This document shows, piece after piece, positions 20,861 through 33,100 of a stretch of DNA of 64,000 nt. Source of the stretch: Symbiodinium natans (taxonomy: Eukaryota > Sar > Dinophyceae > Suessiales > Symbiodiniaceae); the NCBI GenBank assembly GCA_905221605.1, contig CAJNDS010002501.1:528501-592500 (forward strand), in the 5' to 3' direction. The position numbers and the translations under genes are program-made. A model generated the notes under the pieces. It was not told the origin of the DNA. It was given only the letters and a program-made list of their open reading frames with translations, and did not search any database. How positions within the stretch are numbered: position 1 is the first letter of the stretch; every line of letters begins with the position of its first letter.

Positions 20861-23800
20861 GGAGTTTTCAAGATGTGGTCCGAAGGTATAGGGTTTAGGG
20901 TTTCGGGAACGATTCCTTCTGTGCTTTCGGAATGGTTCCGCATGGTACGTGCAAAACTCAGGCCCGTTGGACATGGGTCCAGCGCTGAGCACGTGCGGAA
21001 GTGCCGACGAGGGGCCAAGCAAGACTTTCAATGTCATACGCCCAAGAGCTATATGTGTTGAGCTAGATGTTCTGGTAGCTGCGACTCGGGATGTATGGCA
21101 AGTACGGAGTCATGTGCATGAACAATGACGCAACCCCTCTGGCTGCTGTATCAAACCTTGCGACCTTACTTCGAGTCTAAGCGTCCTCAGTCTAAGCTGA
21201 CATGAGCTCAGGGTCTCTTCCTTGTCTCCTTAACCTAACACCACATCCCCAACACTATATACGATAAAGGAGACCCCAGAAAATGATAAAAGCCCGCGGT
21301 GTCTTCTTCCTCTGTACTCAGACCTCCACCCCCTCCTTGGCGCCTGCCTCCCCGAGGTTCCCACAGGGGCTGATCTCCCAAAACCCTTATAAACCCTAAA
21401 CCCTAAACCCCAAAGCTTAAACCCTGAAGAACCCTAAACCCTAAACTCTGAACTCTGAACCAAACCCTAGAATCCAGTCAAGAGGATTGAAGTTGACGGG
21501 GATGGGATTCTACGAGTCTTGTGGTAGCTTGTGCCAGTGTTTGGGCAGTCCCTGCAATCTAAGGGGTTTATGCGGCGAACTAAGTTTGGGTTTGAGGGTC
21601 TAGGGTACGTATACCGTGGCCTCAAAAGCACTTCCTTCCTTGGGCTTGTTGGCCCTCAGAACTCAATTAAACTCTGCTGGGGGGGGGGGGGGGAGTCGTT
21701 GAGCCTCAGGGTGTAATCCTGTGTTCGGGGTTTATTAGGGTTTTGGGGAACATGGGCCCTTGCGGAGTTGTACTTCAGTCAACAGACAAAGGGAAGCGAG
21801 TTAGATTCCCGCATCTCAACTTCATCCCAGGAGTGGAGCCATACCACGCCTCAAGACATACCTTGTACTTTCACATGCTCATGCAGAAAGATTCGCGGGA
21901 TTTAGGGGTTAGTGTTTAGGCTTTAAGGTATCACTGGGGCTTAGGTGTACACCGTGAACCCCCAAGTTGAGCGGGGAGGCTGATCGATCATCACCTGCGC
22001 AGTGTTGGCGAAGTCGCCGAATTGCGCTTCCCAGAGAACCTAGACGGTAGGGCATTCAGGGGTTTTGGAGCTTAGGGTTTCAAAGGTTTAGGGTGTTGGG
22101 TGTTTTGGGGTTGTTATGTCGAGAGTAGGGTGTTTGGGCTCAGGCTTTAGCGTATTCTGGGCTGATGTTTTCGATCCAGGGTGTAGGGCTTCGACTTGTT
22201 GGATTTGGCCATGGCCCATGTCTCCTAACGCTGGGCTGGGCAGATGCTCATCAACCTCAGGACTATTGTCAATGGAAACTTGCACAGCGCGAAAACCTAG
22301 CCTATGCAACCCTAAACCTTTAAGCACTGAACTCTCGAATGTTTCTTGCTGCCTTCGCCCAGTGTGGGGGCTATGGGGCTTGGGGTGTAGGCCGCACAGA
22401 AGCGCTAGGTCCGCTCGGTCTTGGAAATGGGTACCGTTTCTGTTTTGCCTGAGGAGGTTTAGAACGAACCCAAACCCTAAACCCTAAACCCAGAACCCCC
22501 CTTCCCCAGCCGCAGCAGAGGGAATGAGGGCATACTCCTGGAGGCCCTCGATCTTTAAGCATATGCCAAAGACGCTCAGTGAAGCCTAAGACCTCACACT
22601 GATGAAAACTTCATACATGGCCGTTTCCACCCCTCAACCCTGTGAAATAAGCATTTCTGAACAAGACCCCAGTCCCTTTGGGGATCTCGAATCACTCCGG
22701 CAAAAGTATGGCAGAGTGACCAGTGCGCGGGGATTCTCGTAGCTGTAGCCCAATTCAAAGCCCAGCACACCGTACTCCGAGAGAATGGAGTTCCGAGCAA
22801 TGAAGTTCTCCTGCACATAAGGACACTACACAAGACGTGATGAAATATTGTAACAAGAATAGACATAGATATCATCCTGGTGAATATGGGAATGGTGTAA
22901 GGTAGCGTCCCTTCTAGCCCCCCCCCCCCCACCCCCCAACCCTAGATCCAAGCAGAAACACGGATCCTGGACATAGCACGGTGGAGCGAGTTAAGAGGAC
23001 CAAGAGTTGAGAAAGCTTAGGGTTGAGGGTTCAGGGTTCAGGGTTCAGGGTTCAGGGTTCAGGGTTCAGGGTTTAGGGTTTAGGGTTTAGGGTTTCGGGT
23101 TCACGGTTTAGAGTTTCGGGCATTTCAGAGCCGGTTTCAGTGCGCTCCATGATGCCGAACAGGGGTGCAAGGGCATCGCTGGTTCGGGTCTTCCTCCGCC
23201 GCCTACAAGGCGTGGTTTACCCTAAACCCTAAACCCTAAACCCTAAACCCTAAACCCTAAACCTTTATTGGTTTAAGGTCTAGGGTCACAGGATTCAAGA
23301 TCCGAAAGTTCAGGGTTCAAGGTCAAAGAGCTGATAGGGCATGCAGGCTTCGAAATCCGTACTCTGAAGCTCTTCCAGGACTACCTTGGCAACGCAAAGG
23401 CCCCGAAGCCCAAATTGTCCTGTGGGCCGAGGTCGAGGTTGTTGAGGAAGCCTTTTCATCACAAGGGTTTAGGTTTTAGGGTTTAGGGTTTATATAGGGT
23501 TTAGGGTTTAGGGTTTCGGGGCCCTCTTCTTGTTCTTTCTTTGCCAGGAGAGCTTCGAACTTTACTAGGCATGAAGTTGAGGGATTGAGACATGGGGACT
23601 GGTAGTGTGCATCATCGTTGAAAACAGCTCAACAAGTTCTTGCCCTAAACCCTGAACCCTAAACCCTGTTGCTTGCGAAGCTGCGGGGTCGAGAGTTTGA
23701 TGCGCAGGCCACAAAGGCGCGAAGGGGGCGGGCGGGCCAGGGGGGGGGGCCCCGGGGGGGGGGAGGGGGGGCGAGGGGGGGGCGAGGGGGGGTGAGGGGG

Positions 23801-26800
23801 GGTGAGGGGTGGTGAGGGGTGGGGGGGTCAACTTGCCCAAAACCCTCAACCCTAAACCCTAAACTCAATAAGGTACCCCCTAAACCCTAAAATGTGGGTT
23901 GGGGGATTGCCAGCCACACTTGCCTTTACACCCCTTCGGTGCTTCAAGGTTCCGGATCTTCCGGGTAGGGTTGAGGGTTTGAGGTTGAGGGTTGAACTTA
24001 GGGTTCAGGGCTTCGGGTTTCGGGAACCCGAACCTATCCACCCTACACTCTCTCAAGGGTTCAGGGCGGGAGACAAGTGTTTAACTTCGGGGGCCTCGAG
24101 TCGCGAGTCTAGGCTTCACTTCGGGCGGCCGGTGTAGGGTCTACCATGTGGAGTTTAGAGTTGAGGGCTGAGAGCTTGGGGTTTAGGGCTTGGATTTTAG
24201 GGTATGGTTTAGGGTTTGGAGTTTCAGGTTTGGGGTAGGGTTTGGAGTTTGGAGTTTAGAGTTTAGGGCTCTCTTCACCTAGTTCCACAGACAGGTCGCA
24301 ATAGTCCGCCCCTGTGCTCTGATCCTTCACCACGCAGTGTCGATGCGCAAAGGTGCCACGCTGGACATCCTGTCCTCAGTTTACAGAGAAGCTGGCCTTC
24401 CTCACTCATCTACGGGAAACCCTAAACCCTAAACCCTAAACCCTAAACCCTAAACCCTAAACCCTAAACCCTAAACCCTAAACCCTAAACCCTAAACCCT
24501 AAACCCTAAAGGGCCCCTGAGACGACCCTCAGGATTTAAAGACTGAAACCCGAAATCCCTAAACCTTACGGCAAGCCCCGACACTCTAAACTGAAACCGC
24601 AATGCCGAGCACGTCCGCTTGATACGGCAAACATCCTCCAAGCCCTACCCCCCCTACTCCCACACCCCAAAATATCTTAGGGAACCCTCAGCCCTGAGCC
24701 CTAAACCCTAAACCCTAAACCCTAAACCCTGAACCCTAAACCCTAAACCCTAAACCTTCGGCACCTGCAAGAATGGGGCAGGGGGTGGGTTCTAAGTTCT
24801 AAGATTGGCATTTGCTGCCAGGGAGCCGGTGATTCGCACATGGTTGCCTGAGCAAGTCCTACATCCCACACAAGACCCATGTTTTCGTGCTTATACGCTT
24901 TAGGGTTTAGGGTTTGGGGAATGAACGCTTTCCAGCACTCCAACTCATATGTGAATCAGGTCTAGCCAAAATGCTCTCCAGGAAAGGCGCATTTCTAAGA
25001 CCAACGCACCGACGAGCAATCTTCAACCGCAAGCAAAAGCACAGGTTCTTCAGCAAAAGCCTGCCCCGGTTTTAGCCTGGAGCGGAATTTACTCTTGCAC
25101 CTTCAGAAAAGTCTGAGACCCTGAACCCATCCCACTCCCCCGAACTGCACGAGAGCCTGGTGGGGTTTGGGAGATTATGGTTTGTGTGAGGGTCAACCCT
25201 AGAACCTCAACCCCAACCCTAACCCAAAACCCCAAAACCCAAACAAACAAACCCTACCCCCCCCCCCCCCCCCGCCCCCCAAAAGCCTAAACCCTCCCAA
25301 AGCCCGCCCAACCTAAACTCCCAAAAACCCCCAACACCCCCTAAACCCTAAACCCTAAACCCTAAACCCTAAACCCTAAACCCTAAACCCTAAACCCTAA
25401 ACCCTAAACCCTAAACCCTAAACCCTAAACCCTAAACCCTAAACCCTATAAACCCTAAACCCTAACCCTAAACCCTGAACCCTATAAACCCTAAACCCTG
25501 CCAGCATGTGCGGCCCGCGACCCTCCAGCAGCAGCGATGCGAAGCCCAGGGCCTGGCAACTTGGGGTTCCTTGGGGGTTCAGGGTTTAGGGTTTAGGGTT
25601 TCGGGTTTGGGGTTTAGGGTTTGGGGTTTAGGGTTTGGGGTTTAGGGTTTGGGGTTTGGGGTTTCGGGTTCAGGGTTTAGGGTTTAGGGTTTGGGGTTTA
25701 GGGTTTGGGGTTTCGGGTTTAGGGTTTAGGGTTTGGGGTTTGGGGTTGGGGGTTTCGGGTTTAGGGTTTGGGGTTTAGGGTTTGGGGTTTGGGGTTTAGG
25801 GTTTGGGGTTTAGGGTTTTGGGTTTAGGGTTTTGGGTTTGGTGTTTCGCGGTTTGGGGTTTCGAGGTTAAAGGTCTTGGGTTTGCTGTTGGGGCTTGGGG
25901 CTTGGGGTTCAGGGCAGACTCAGGGTTTGGGGAATTAAGGTGGCAAAAGTGCTCACAAAGGCGTCAAAACAGCTCAAACCTGCCCGGCAAACCCTGGCCC
26001 TAAACCCTAAACCCTAAGCCCTAAGCCCTAAACCCTAAACCCTGAACCCTAAACCCTAAACCCTAAGCCCTAAGCCCTAAACCCGAAACCCCAAACCCTA
26101 CCTCGGCTGTGGCCCAATCGATGGTCTCGCCACCCTCGAGATCCTCTGGGCAAGGATGTATAGGTTTTAACTGCAGGGTTTTTTGGGTTTAATTATCGGG
26201 TTTATAGGGTTTGAGTAAAAGTTCAATTATGTGTTTTCTTTTCTTCTTTTTTCGGGTTTGTGGGGTTTATAGGGTTTATGGGGTTCATGGAGGTTGGGTT
26301 GAGGGTTTGGAGTGTGGGAACCCTCATTTCTGACCCTTCTAGACCCTAAAACCCTGAAACCCTGAAACCCTGAACCTTAAACCCTAAACCCTAAACCCTA
26401 AACCCTAAACCTTAAACCCTAAACCCTAAACCCTAAACCCTAAACCCTAACCCTAAACCCTAAACCCTAAACCGTAAACCGTAAACCCTAAACCCTAAAC
26501 CCTAAACCCTAAACCATGACCTGCACCACCGTGCGGGTGCCGTGCAGCACCCTAAGAGGACTTCCGCCTGTCGGAAGCTCTGCTAAATTAGGAGCCTACA
26601 GGAGATAAAAGGGATCAGCGCCCAAACCCTAAAAACCCAAAAACCCTAAAAACCCTAAAAACCCTAAAAACCCTAAAAACCCTAAAAACCCTAAGCCCCC
26701 TAAACCCCCTAAACCCCCTAAGCCGTAAACCCTAACCCTACACCCTAAACGCAAACCCCGAAAACCCTGAAGCTCTGAACTGGCTCGGCGGCGGTCCTCC

Positions 26801-29800
26801 ATCTTCTTCTTCAGCTGGCGCTTCAGGCCGTTGTGCAGCTTGAAGCCTGTGTCTCACTGGGCTTTTGAGAACCGAGCTTCAGGGACTTAAGGAGGGATCC
26901 TTCCAAGCCCTAGCCCTAAACACTAAACCCTAAAACAGCAAAAACCATAAACCCGAAAACCCTAAACCCTGAACCCCGAAACTCTAAACAGTAAGCCTGG
27001 GACCCTAAAAGCCCTGAACCCTAAAACCCCTGAAGCCCTAGACCTTGACATCCCAAAACCAATTTTAAGGTGCGATGGGGCCCGTGCTGGGCCCGACAAA
27101 CCCTACACCCTAAACCCTAAACCCCAAACGCTACAAGCCCTAAACCCTACAAGCCCTGTTAGCCGTATGGGTTTAGGGTTTAGGGTTTAGGGTTTAGGGT
27201 TTATTAGGCTTTCCGGGGGTTTAAAGTTCAGGGTTCCCCCCCCCCCCAGTGCACCGAAGCCTTTTTCAAAGAAAACCCACTCGCACACCCGAAATTCTAA
27301 CCCCAAAACCCCAATCCGCAAATTCGCCCCCCACGACTTAGGGGCTGAATGCCCTAGCCCAAAAAAAGGGGGTTTAGGGTTTAGGGTTTAGGGTTTAGGG
27401 TTTAGGGTTTGGGGTTTGGGGTTTAAGGTTTAGGCCTTTTCTACCTAGTAGGATTCTGGAAGAACCAAGAAGGTTAACTTGTACACACAGTAGGATTCGA
27501 AAATACCAACAATGGTTAAACTAGGAGGGCCCTTACACCCTCTACAAAATGCTCTTAAATTTGATCCTCTTGAACCCAAATAAGGGGAAATATAAATACC
27601 CCAAGGGCCTGCCTAGTAAACCCTAAACCCTAAACCCTAAACCCTAAACCCTAAACCCTAAACCCTAAACCCTAAACCCTAAACCCTAAACCCTAAACCC
27701 TAAACCCTAAACCCAGTCCCTAAGACGCAGGCTGCATTGCGACGCCCAGCTGCCCTCGGGCACAGTGCACAGCTTGGCGCCGATCTTCCTGAGAAGCTCG
27801 AGGTCCACTCCTGGTGCTTAAAAAAAGGAAGGGTTTAGGGTTCTTTTTCTAAGGCCAGGGTTGTTAAGTGTATTGCTTGTGACAAATCTGTACAGGGGCC
27901 ACTTGCCCATGTTCTCCTTTCTTGCGAAAGGTTTGCTGAGGCCCGTGGAGCTTTGGCATCATGCGAATGCCCTGCAGAAGGATCCGTTTCCGGGATCTTG
28001 TGCCTGCAGCCTGGACAGGAGGGGTTTGAGGAGCTTCTGGCTCTCGCACGTGAGGTTCAAGACTATGTGTTTGCATACTGGAGAGAAAGGTCTCGACCTC
28101 TCAGGATGCTGCTCCCATGACTGCCCCGGCCAAAAGCGTGTGCTGTTAAGCCGGACTGTTGAGACACGGGGCCTGCTTTTGCTCGCTTCCATCCAGCAGT
28201 TCGATAGGGGTATGTTTCTCCCACGGTGTGGGCCAGGGAAACCAGCGAAACCAGCGTTTAGGGTTTAGGGTTTAGGGTTTAGGGTTTAGGGTTTAGGGTT
28301 TAGGGTTTAGGGTTTAGGGTTTAGGGTTTAGGGTTTAGGGTTTAGGGTTTAGGGTTTAGGGTTTAGGGCTACGCCTGGTACCTTCTCGGACCCCTGCGCG
28401 GATCCACAAAGCAGATCCCCTCAAAGGGGTTCCTAAGAATGACCCACTCGTAGCATGGGGGTCCTATTTGGGGGCTTTACCCTAAACCCTAAACCCTGAA
28501 CCCTAAACCCTAAACCCTAAACCCTAAACCCTAAACCTTGCTTTTTGGATCCTTTTGGGGGTCTGGGTTGGGGTTTGGGGTGTTGGTATTTGCGGTTTTG
28601 GGTTTTGGGGCTTTAGGGTTGTGGTTTGAGGTCTAGCGTTGTGGGGTTTCACAACTCTAGCCTGCCTGTCTTCGGCTTTCGGGTTTGGGGTGCTGGAGGT
28701 GTATAGGTGCTAAACCCTAAACCCTGAACCCTGAACCCTAAGGTGCCCTGACCCCCGCCCCCCCCCCCCCTCTCCAAATCAACTCCAACCCGGTCTCCTG
28801 TGGGATGCGATTGGGCCTTGTCGGTGGGGCGCACATAGCCCTCCCATTTGGTGGCCACCCAGTTCCCCATGTCCTGGCAGTTTAGGTTCAGGGATTAGCG
28901 GTTAGGGGGTTTCGGGCGTTGAGGGGCTTTAGGGGGTTTTGGGAGGTTTTGGGGCTTAAAAGGGTTCAGGGGCTGAGGTGGGTGTAGCCCTGAACTTCCT
29001 CGACCCCTAAGTACCCTCGCTACGGTCTTTGGGTGAAGGGCCAACCCCCCCCTCCCCCCCCCCCCCCACCAAAAAAAAAAAAAACATATTAATAATAAAC
29101 GAAACTGTACATCCCGCCGAAACCCTAACCTAAACCCTGACCCTCCTCATCTGGCTTGAACTTGTCAGCCTCGCTGAAAGCCTGGCTGAGACTTCGACAT
29201 TTGTGGGTTTGGCTACAGGGTTTTTAAGGGAGGGGGGGTTCAAGGGGGTAGGTAACCCAAGGTTCCCTAATACTCCCCAGTACTCCCTCAGGCCCAGGTC
29301 TTGTAGGCACCCTAGACCCTATATAAACCCTAAACTCTAAATCCTGAACCCTAAGCCTAAACCCTAAACCCTAAACCCTAAACCCTAAACCCTAAACCCT
29401 AAACCCTGAACCCTATAAGTTGGGCTTGAGGCCAGTCATTGGTTGCGGTGGTGTCTAGCTTGGTGCTAGAGTGAAACCGCCCTCAGGCACTTGCAGGCAG
29501 TGCGCCCTAAACCCTAACCCCTAAACCCTAAACCCTAAACCCTAAACCCTAAACCCTAGACCCTAGACCCTAGACCCTAGACCCTAGACCCTAGACCCTA
29601 AACCCTAACGAAGGTAGAAAGCAGCACTCAGCTTGGGCTGGACTTGCAGCGCTTTTGGTGGGCTAAAAGCAGCTTTGGGGTTTAGGGTTTAGGGTTTAGG
29701 GTTTAGGGTTCAGGGGTTTAGGCGTTTAGATTGGGATGCTCCCCCCTTATACGAGCAGTCCTTAATCGGGATTAATTATGGTACACCGTATTCTAATTCT

Positions 29801-30105
29801 TGTTAAGGCTGTTAAGGACTGTTGGTATAAGGGGAACATCCCAATGTTTAGTTGAGAACTTTATGTCCAGGGTTCTCTGCTAGGGTCCTTAAGGGAGGAG
29901 GATTCGTGGGAGGGAGCCTTAGGGAGCGCCAGGGAGTTTTGGGGAACCTTGGCTTACATACCCCCCCCCTTCCCCCCTGGAACCCCCCCGCCCCCCTAAG
30001 AACCCGATAAGTTTTGGGGGGGCGCCGAAGCCGAAAGGCAAAGGTTGGTCCCTCCTGCAGGCGCTGAGGAACCAAAAACACCAACAAAAAGGCCAACCCT
30101 ACACC

Positions 30106-30136
<31 letters not shown>

Positions 30137-33100
30137 AAAAACCTAAACCCTAAACCCAAAACCCAAAACCCTAAACCCTAAACCCTAAACCCTAAACCGC
30201 ACCCCAGAAAAAATGGAAGCCCCTAAGACCTCCTCGTGCTGCTTCCAAAGGTTGCTCTTGATTGAGTCCAGCTCCGCCTGGCTTAAAGGCTTTTTAGGGT
30301 TTAGGGTTTAGGGTTTAGGGTTTAGGGTTTAGGGTTTAGGGTTTAGGGTTGAAAGTATATGCATATATATATATATACATAATAGTTTATTTGCTTATTT
30401 ATCGTTTATTTTTCTAAGGGTTGTTTAAAGGCCTTTTTTGAGACGACTTTTTGAGCTGTTTTTCTTCTTTATAGAGTTGCGTTTGTTTGAAGGTTCTTTG
30501 TATTGAGAGGGTTTTTGAGGGTTTGAGGCTTTGGGGTCTAGGGTTTCGCGATGTGAAGGCTTGCGGTTTAGGGTTTAGGGTTTAGGGTTTAGGTTTTAGG
30601 GTTTAGGGTTTAGGGCTTAGGGCTAGGTTTTAGGCGTCAGGGTTTAGGGTTAGGGCTTCAATAATAAACCCTCAACCCTCAACCCTCAACCCTCAACCCC
30701 AACTTCCACCCAAAGAAGTCTGAAGCTTCTGTGTACCTGAAGAGTATAGGGTTTAGGGTTTAGGGTTAGGGTTTAGGGTTTAGGGTTTAGGGTTTGGGGT
30801 CAGAGCTTTAGGCGTTTAAGGGTTGCGGGCTTGTGCTTTATGGGCATTCAAGCGTTTCGGGCTTTTGCAGCTTGGATACCTCAATAGTATATACTCGTAA
30901 GAAGTTTTCACATTGAAGCCCAAGGCTGCCCTACTTATGCGTAGATTGCCTTAGCCCTACATGATAGGGTTCTTGAGGGAAGGGTTTCGAGGGGCTAGCT
31001 TCCCGAATACTCCCCACCACACCCTAAGGCTCACTGAGCTTCCCTAAGGTTCCTTAAGGTATCTACCTCCCATGAAACCCCCTCCCTTCAGAACCCTAAA
31101 CCCTAAACCCTAACCCCGCCTAAACCCTAACCCCTAAACCCTAAACCCTAAACCCTAAACCCCCGCATGAAACCCCCTCCCTTAAGAACCCTGTAACCTG
31201 CAGGTTGCCAGGCCTTGCTCATTTCTCCGCTGGCGAGGAGCTTCCTCGGCGGTTCGCCCGCTGTTCTGTTGGGATGGGTGGGGGCAGAAGGACCGACACA
31301 CCCCCCCATGCCGAAACCCCAAAACGCTCAAGCCTGAACCGTAACCGTAAAACCCGAAAAGCAAAATGCAAGATCCCAAAATAAAGGGAAGCCCCCAGCT
31401 CCCGAAACCTTAAAGCCCTTCGAAAACCCTGGGAACATCTTCCCTGCTCCAGGCCAAAGGACTCCTCGAAGACCACATGTGTCCTGGCGCGCGCGACGAA
31501 ACCCACAAACCCAAAACTAAAAGCCAAAGAGCCTATCACTTGGGATGTTCCCCCCTATACTAACAGACAGTCCTTAGTAGGGGTGATAGTACCCCTAAAC
31601 CCTAAACCCTAAACCCCAAAACCCCAAAACCCCAAACCCCTAAACCCTAAACCCTAAACCCTAAACCCTAAATAAAATTCCCTTTCGAGGATAAGGGGGC
31701 ACATCCCGAGCCTATGACAATCCCTAAGCCGAGACGAACCCTAAACACAAAAACCCTACCTACAAGGGCCCCATGTACCTAGGGTTTAGGGTTTTTTTGG
31801 GTTTAGGGTTTAGGGTTTAGGGTTTAGGGTTTAGGGTTTAGGGTTTAGGGTTTAGGGTTTAGGGTAGACAAGGAAGCCAAGGACTTTAAAGCACTTCTAG
31901 TGACTTTGGGGCACAAGTGCCAGGATGGTGCTCAAAACTCTCCGAGAAACACTCCCAAACATGATTCCCTTAAGCCTACTGATAGCTGAGGGGAAACAGA
32001 AAGTTTCCCAAGGGCCTACCTAGAGTAAATGGGTATTCTCCAAAGGATTCCGGACTCCAATAGAGGGCCAGATTTTCGAGACACCCCGAAGGCGTTGTGG
32101 AAGTACATGGACCCTTCGGGGAAGCTTTAAGGTTTAGAGTTTGGCGTTTAGGGTTGGGGAAATTGGGAAGGTGTAGAGTTGGGTGGGGTGGGGTAAGTTA
32201 GGCAAGCTTTGGGGGCAACAAATGTAGCCCTAAACCCTACACTCAAAACTAGTTTGGGACCGCCTAAAGAGTGGCGGCGCAGTCTTGGAACGTTGTGAAG
32301 CAGCCACTACCCCAGCCCAAGGGAGATGCCCCTTCTAGATACAAATAGGGACTAGGCTTTAGGGTTTAGGGTGTAGGGGGCGGAAGAAGGACTATAGGTA
32401 GTCCTGCAGAGGGTGTGGAACCCACAAAATTCCATCCTTAAACCCTAAACCCTAAACCCTAAACCCTAAACCCTAAACCCTAATTAAACCCTAAACCCTA
32501 AACCCTAAACCCTAAACCCTGTCTTGAAGGGGACGGCTACGGCCACTGCGCGTCCTGGGATGCTTTGCGATGTGCTTGTAGAGCACGGGCTGGGTGTACT
32601 CCGGTGCATCCTGGCTCTGGCGGGTTTCATTGTTTCTGGACCACGCAGGAACCGAAGAATTTAGGGTTTAGGGTTTAGGGTTACATGGTCCCTTAATCTG
32701 GTCCCCCTAGCTTCACTAAAGAGTTCTGAAGTCTGGGCCTTGGGCCTTGGGTTTGACAGGGCATATTTTTGTGAGGGTTCCCCGGGACCATGCAACTACT
32801 CCGAAGGAGTCCACGTACCCCTAAACCCTAAACCCTAAACCCTAAACCCTAAACCCTAAACCCTAAACCCTAAACCCTAAACCCTAAACAGAGAATACTT
32901 GTGCCTTGAAGTACTTCCGATATGGGGACTTGGAGGCTCAAGTATATAAAGATCAGGTACAATTACATGGAGCCTTAGTGTAGATAAACTCCCGGGTCTG
33001 CTCTGTTTTCTTTGGGGCCAAAGACCTTACTGGCACTAGTTGAAGGCTTTTGGGGGGGCTATTTTGAGCCTAAGGGCCCAGTTAGGTCGTTCTAGCACAC

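Noticed and set aside
23385-23395. GT donor for OGDH exon 36 at 23384
   Set aside because: It would leave phase 2 before an exon that begins in phase 0; the GC donor at 23395 keeps the frame.
28350-28400. Extra OGDH exon reading GSEKVPG
   Set aside because: Exon 29 joins exon 30 directly through a GA donor to give the conserved TGVDLELL; inserting this piece is unnecessary.
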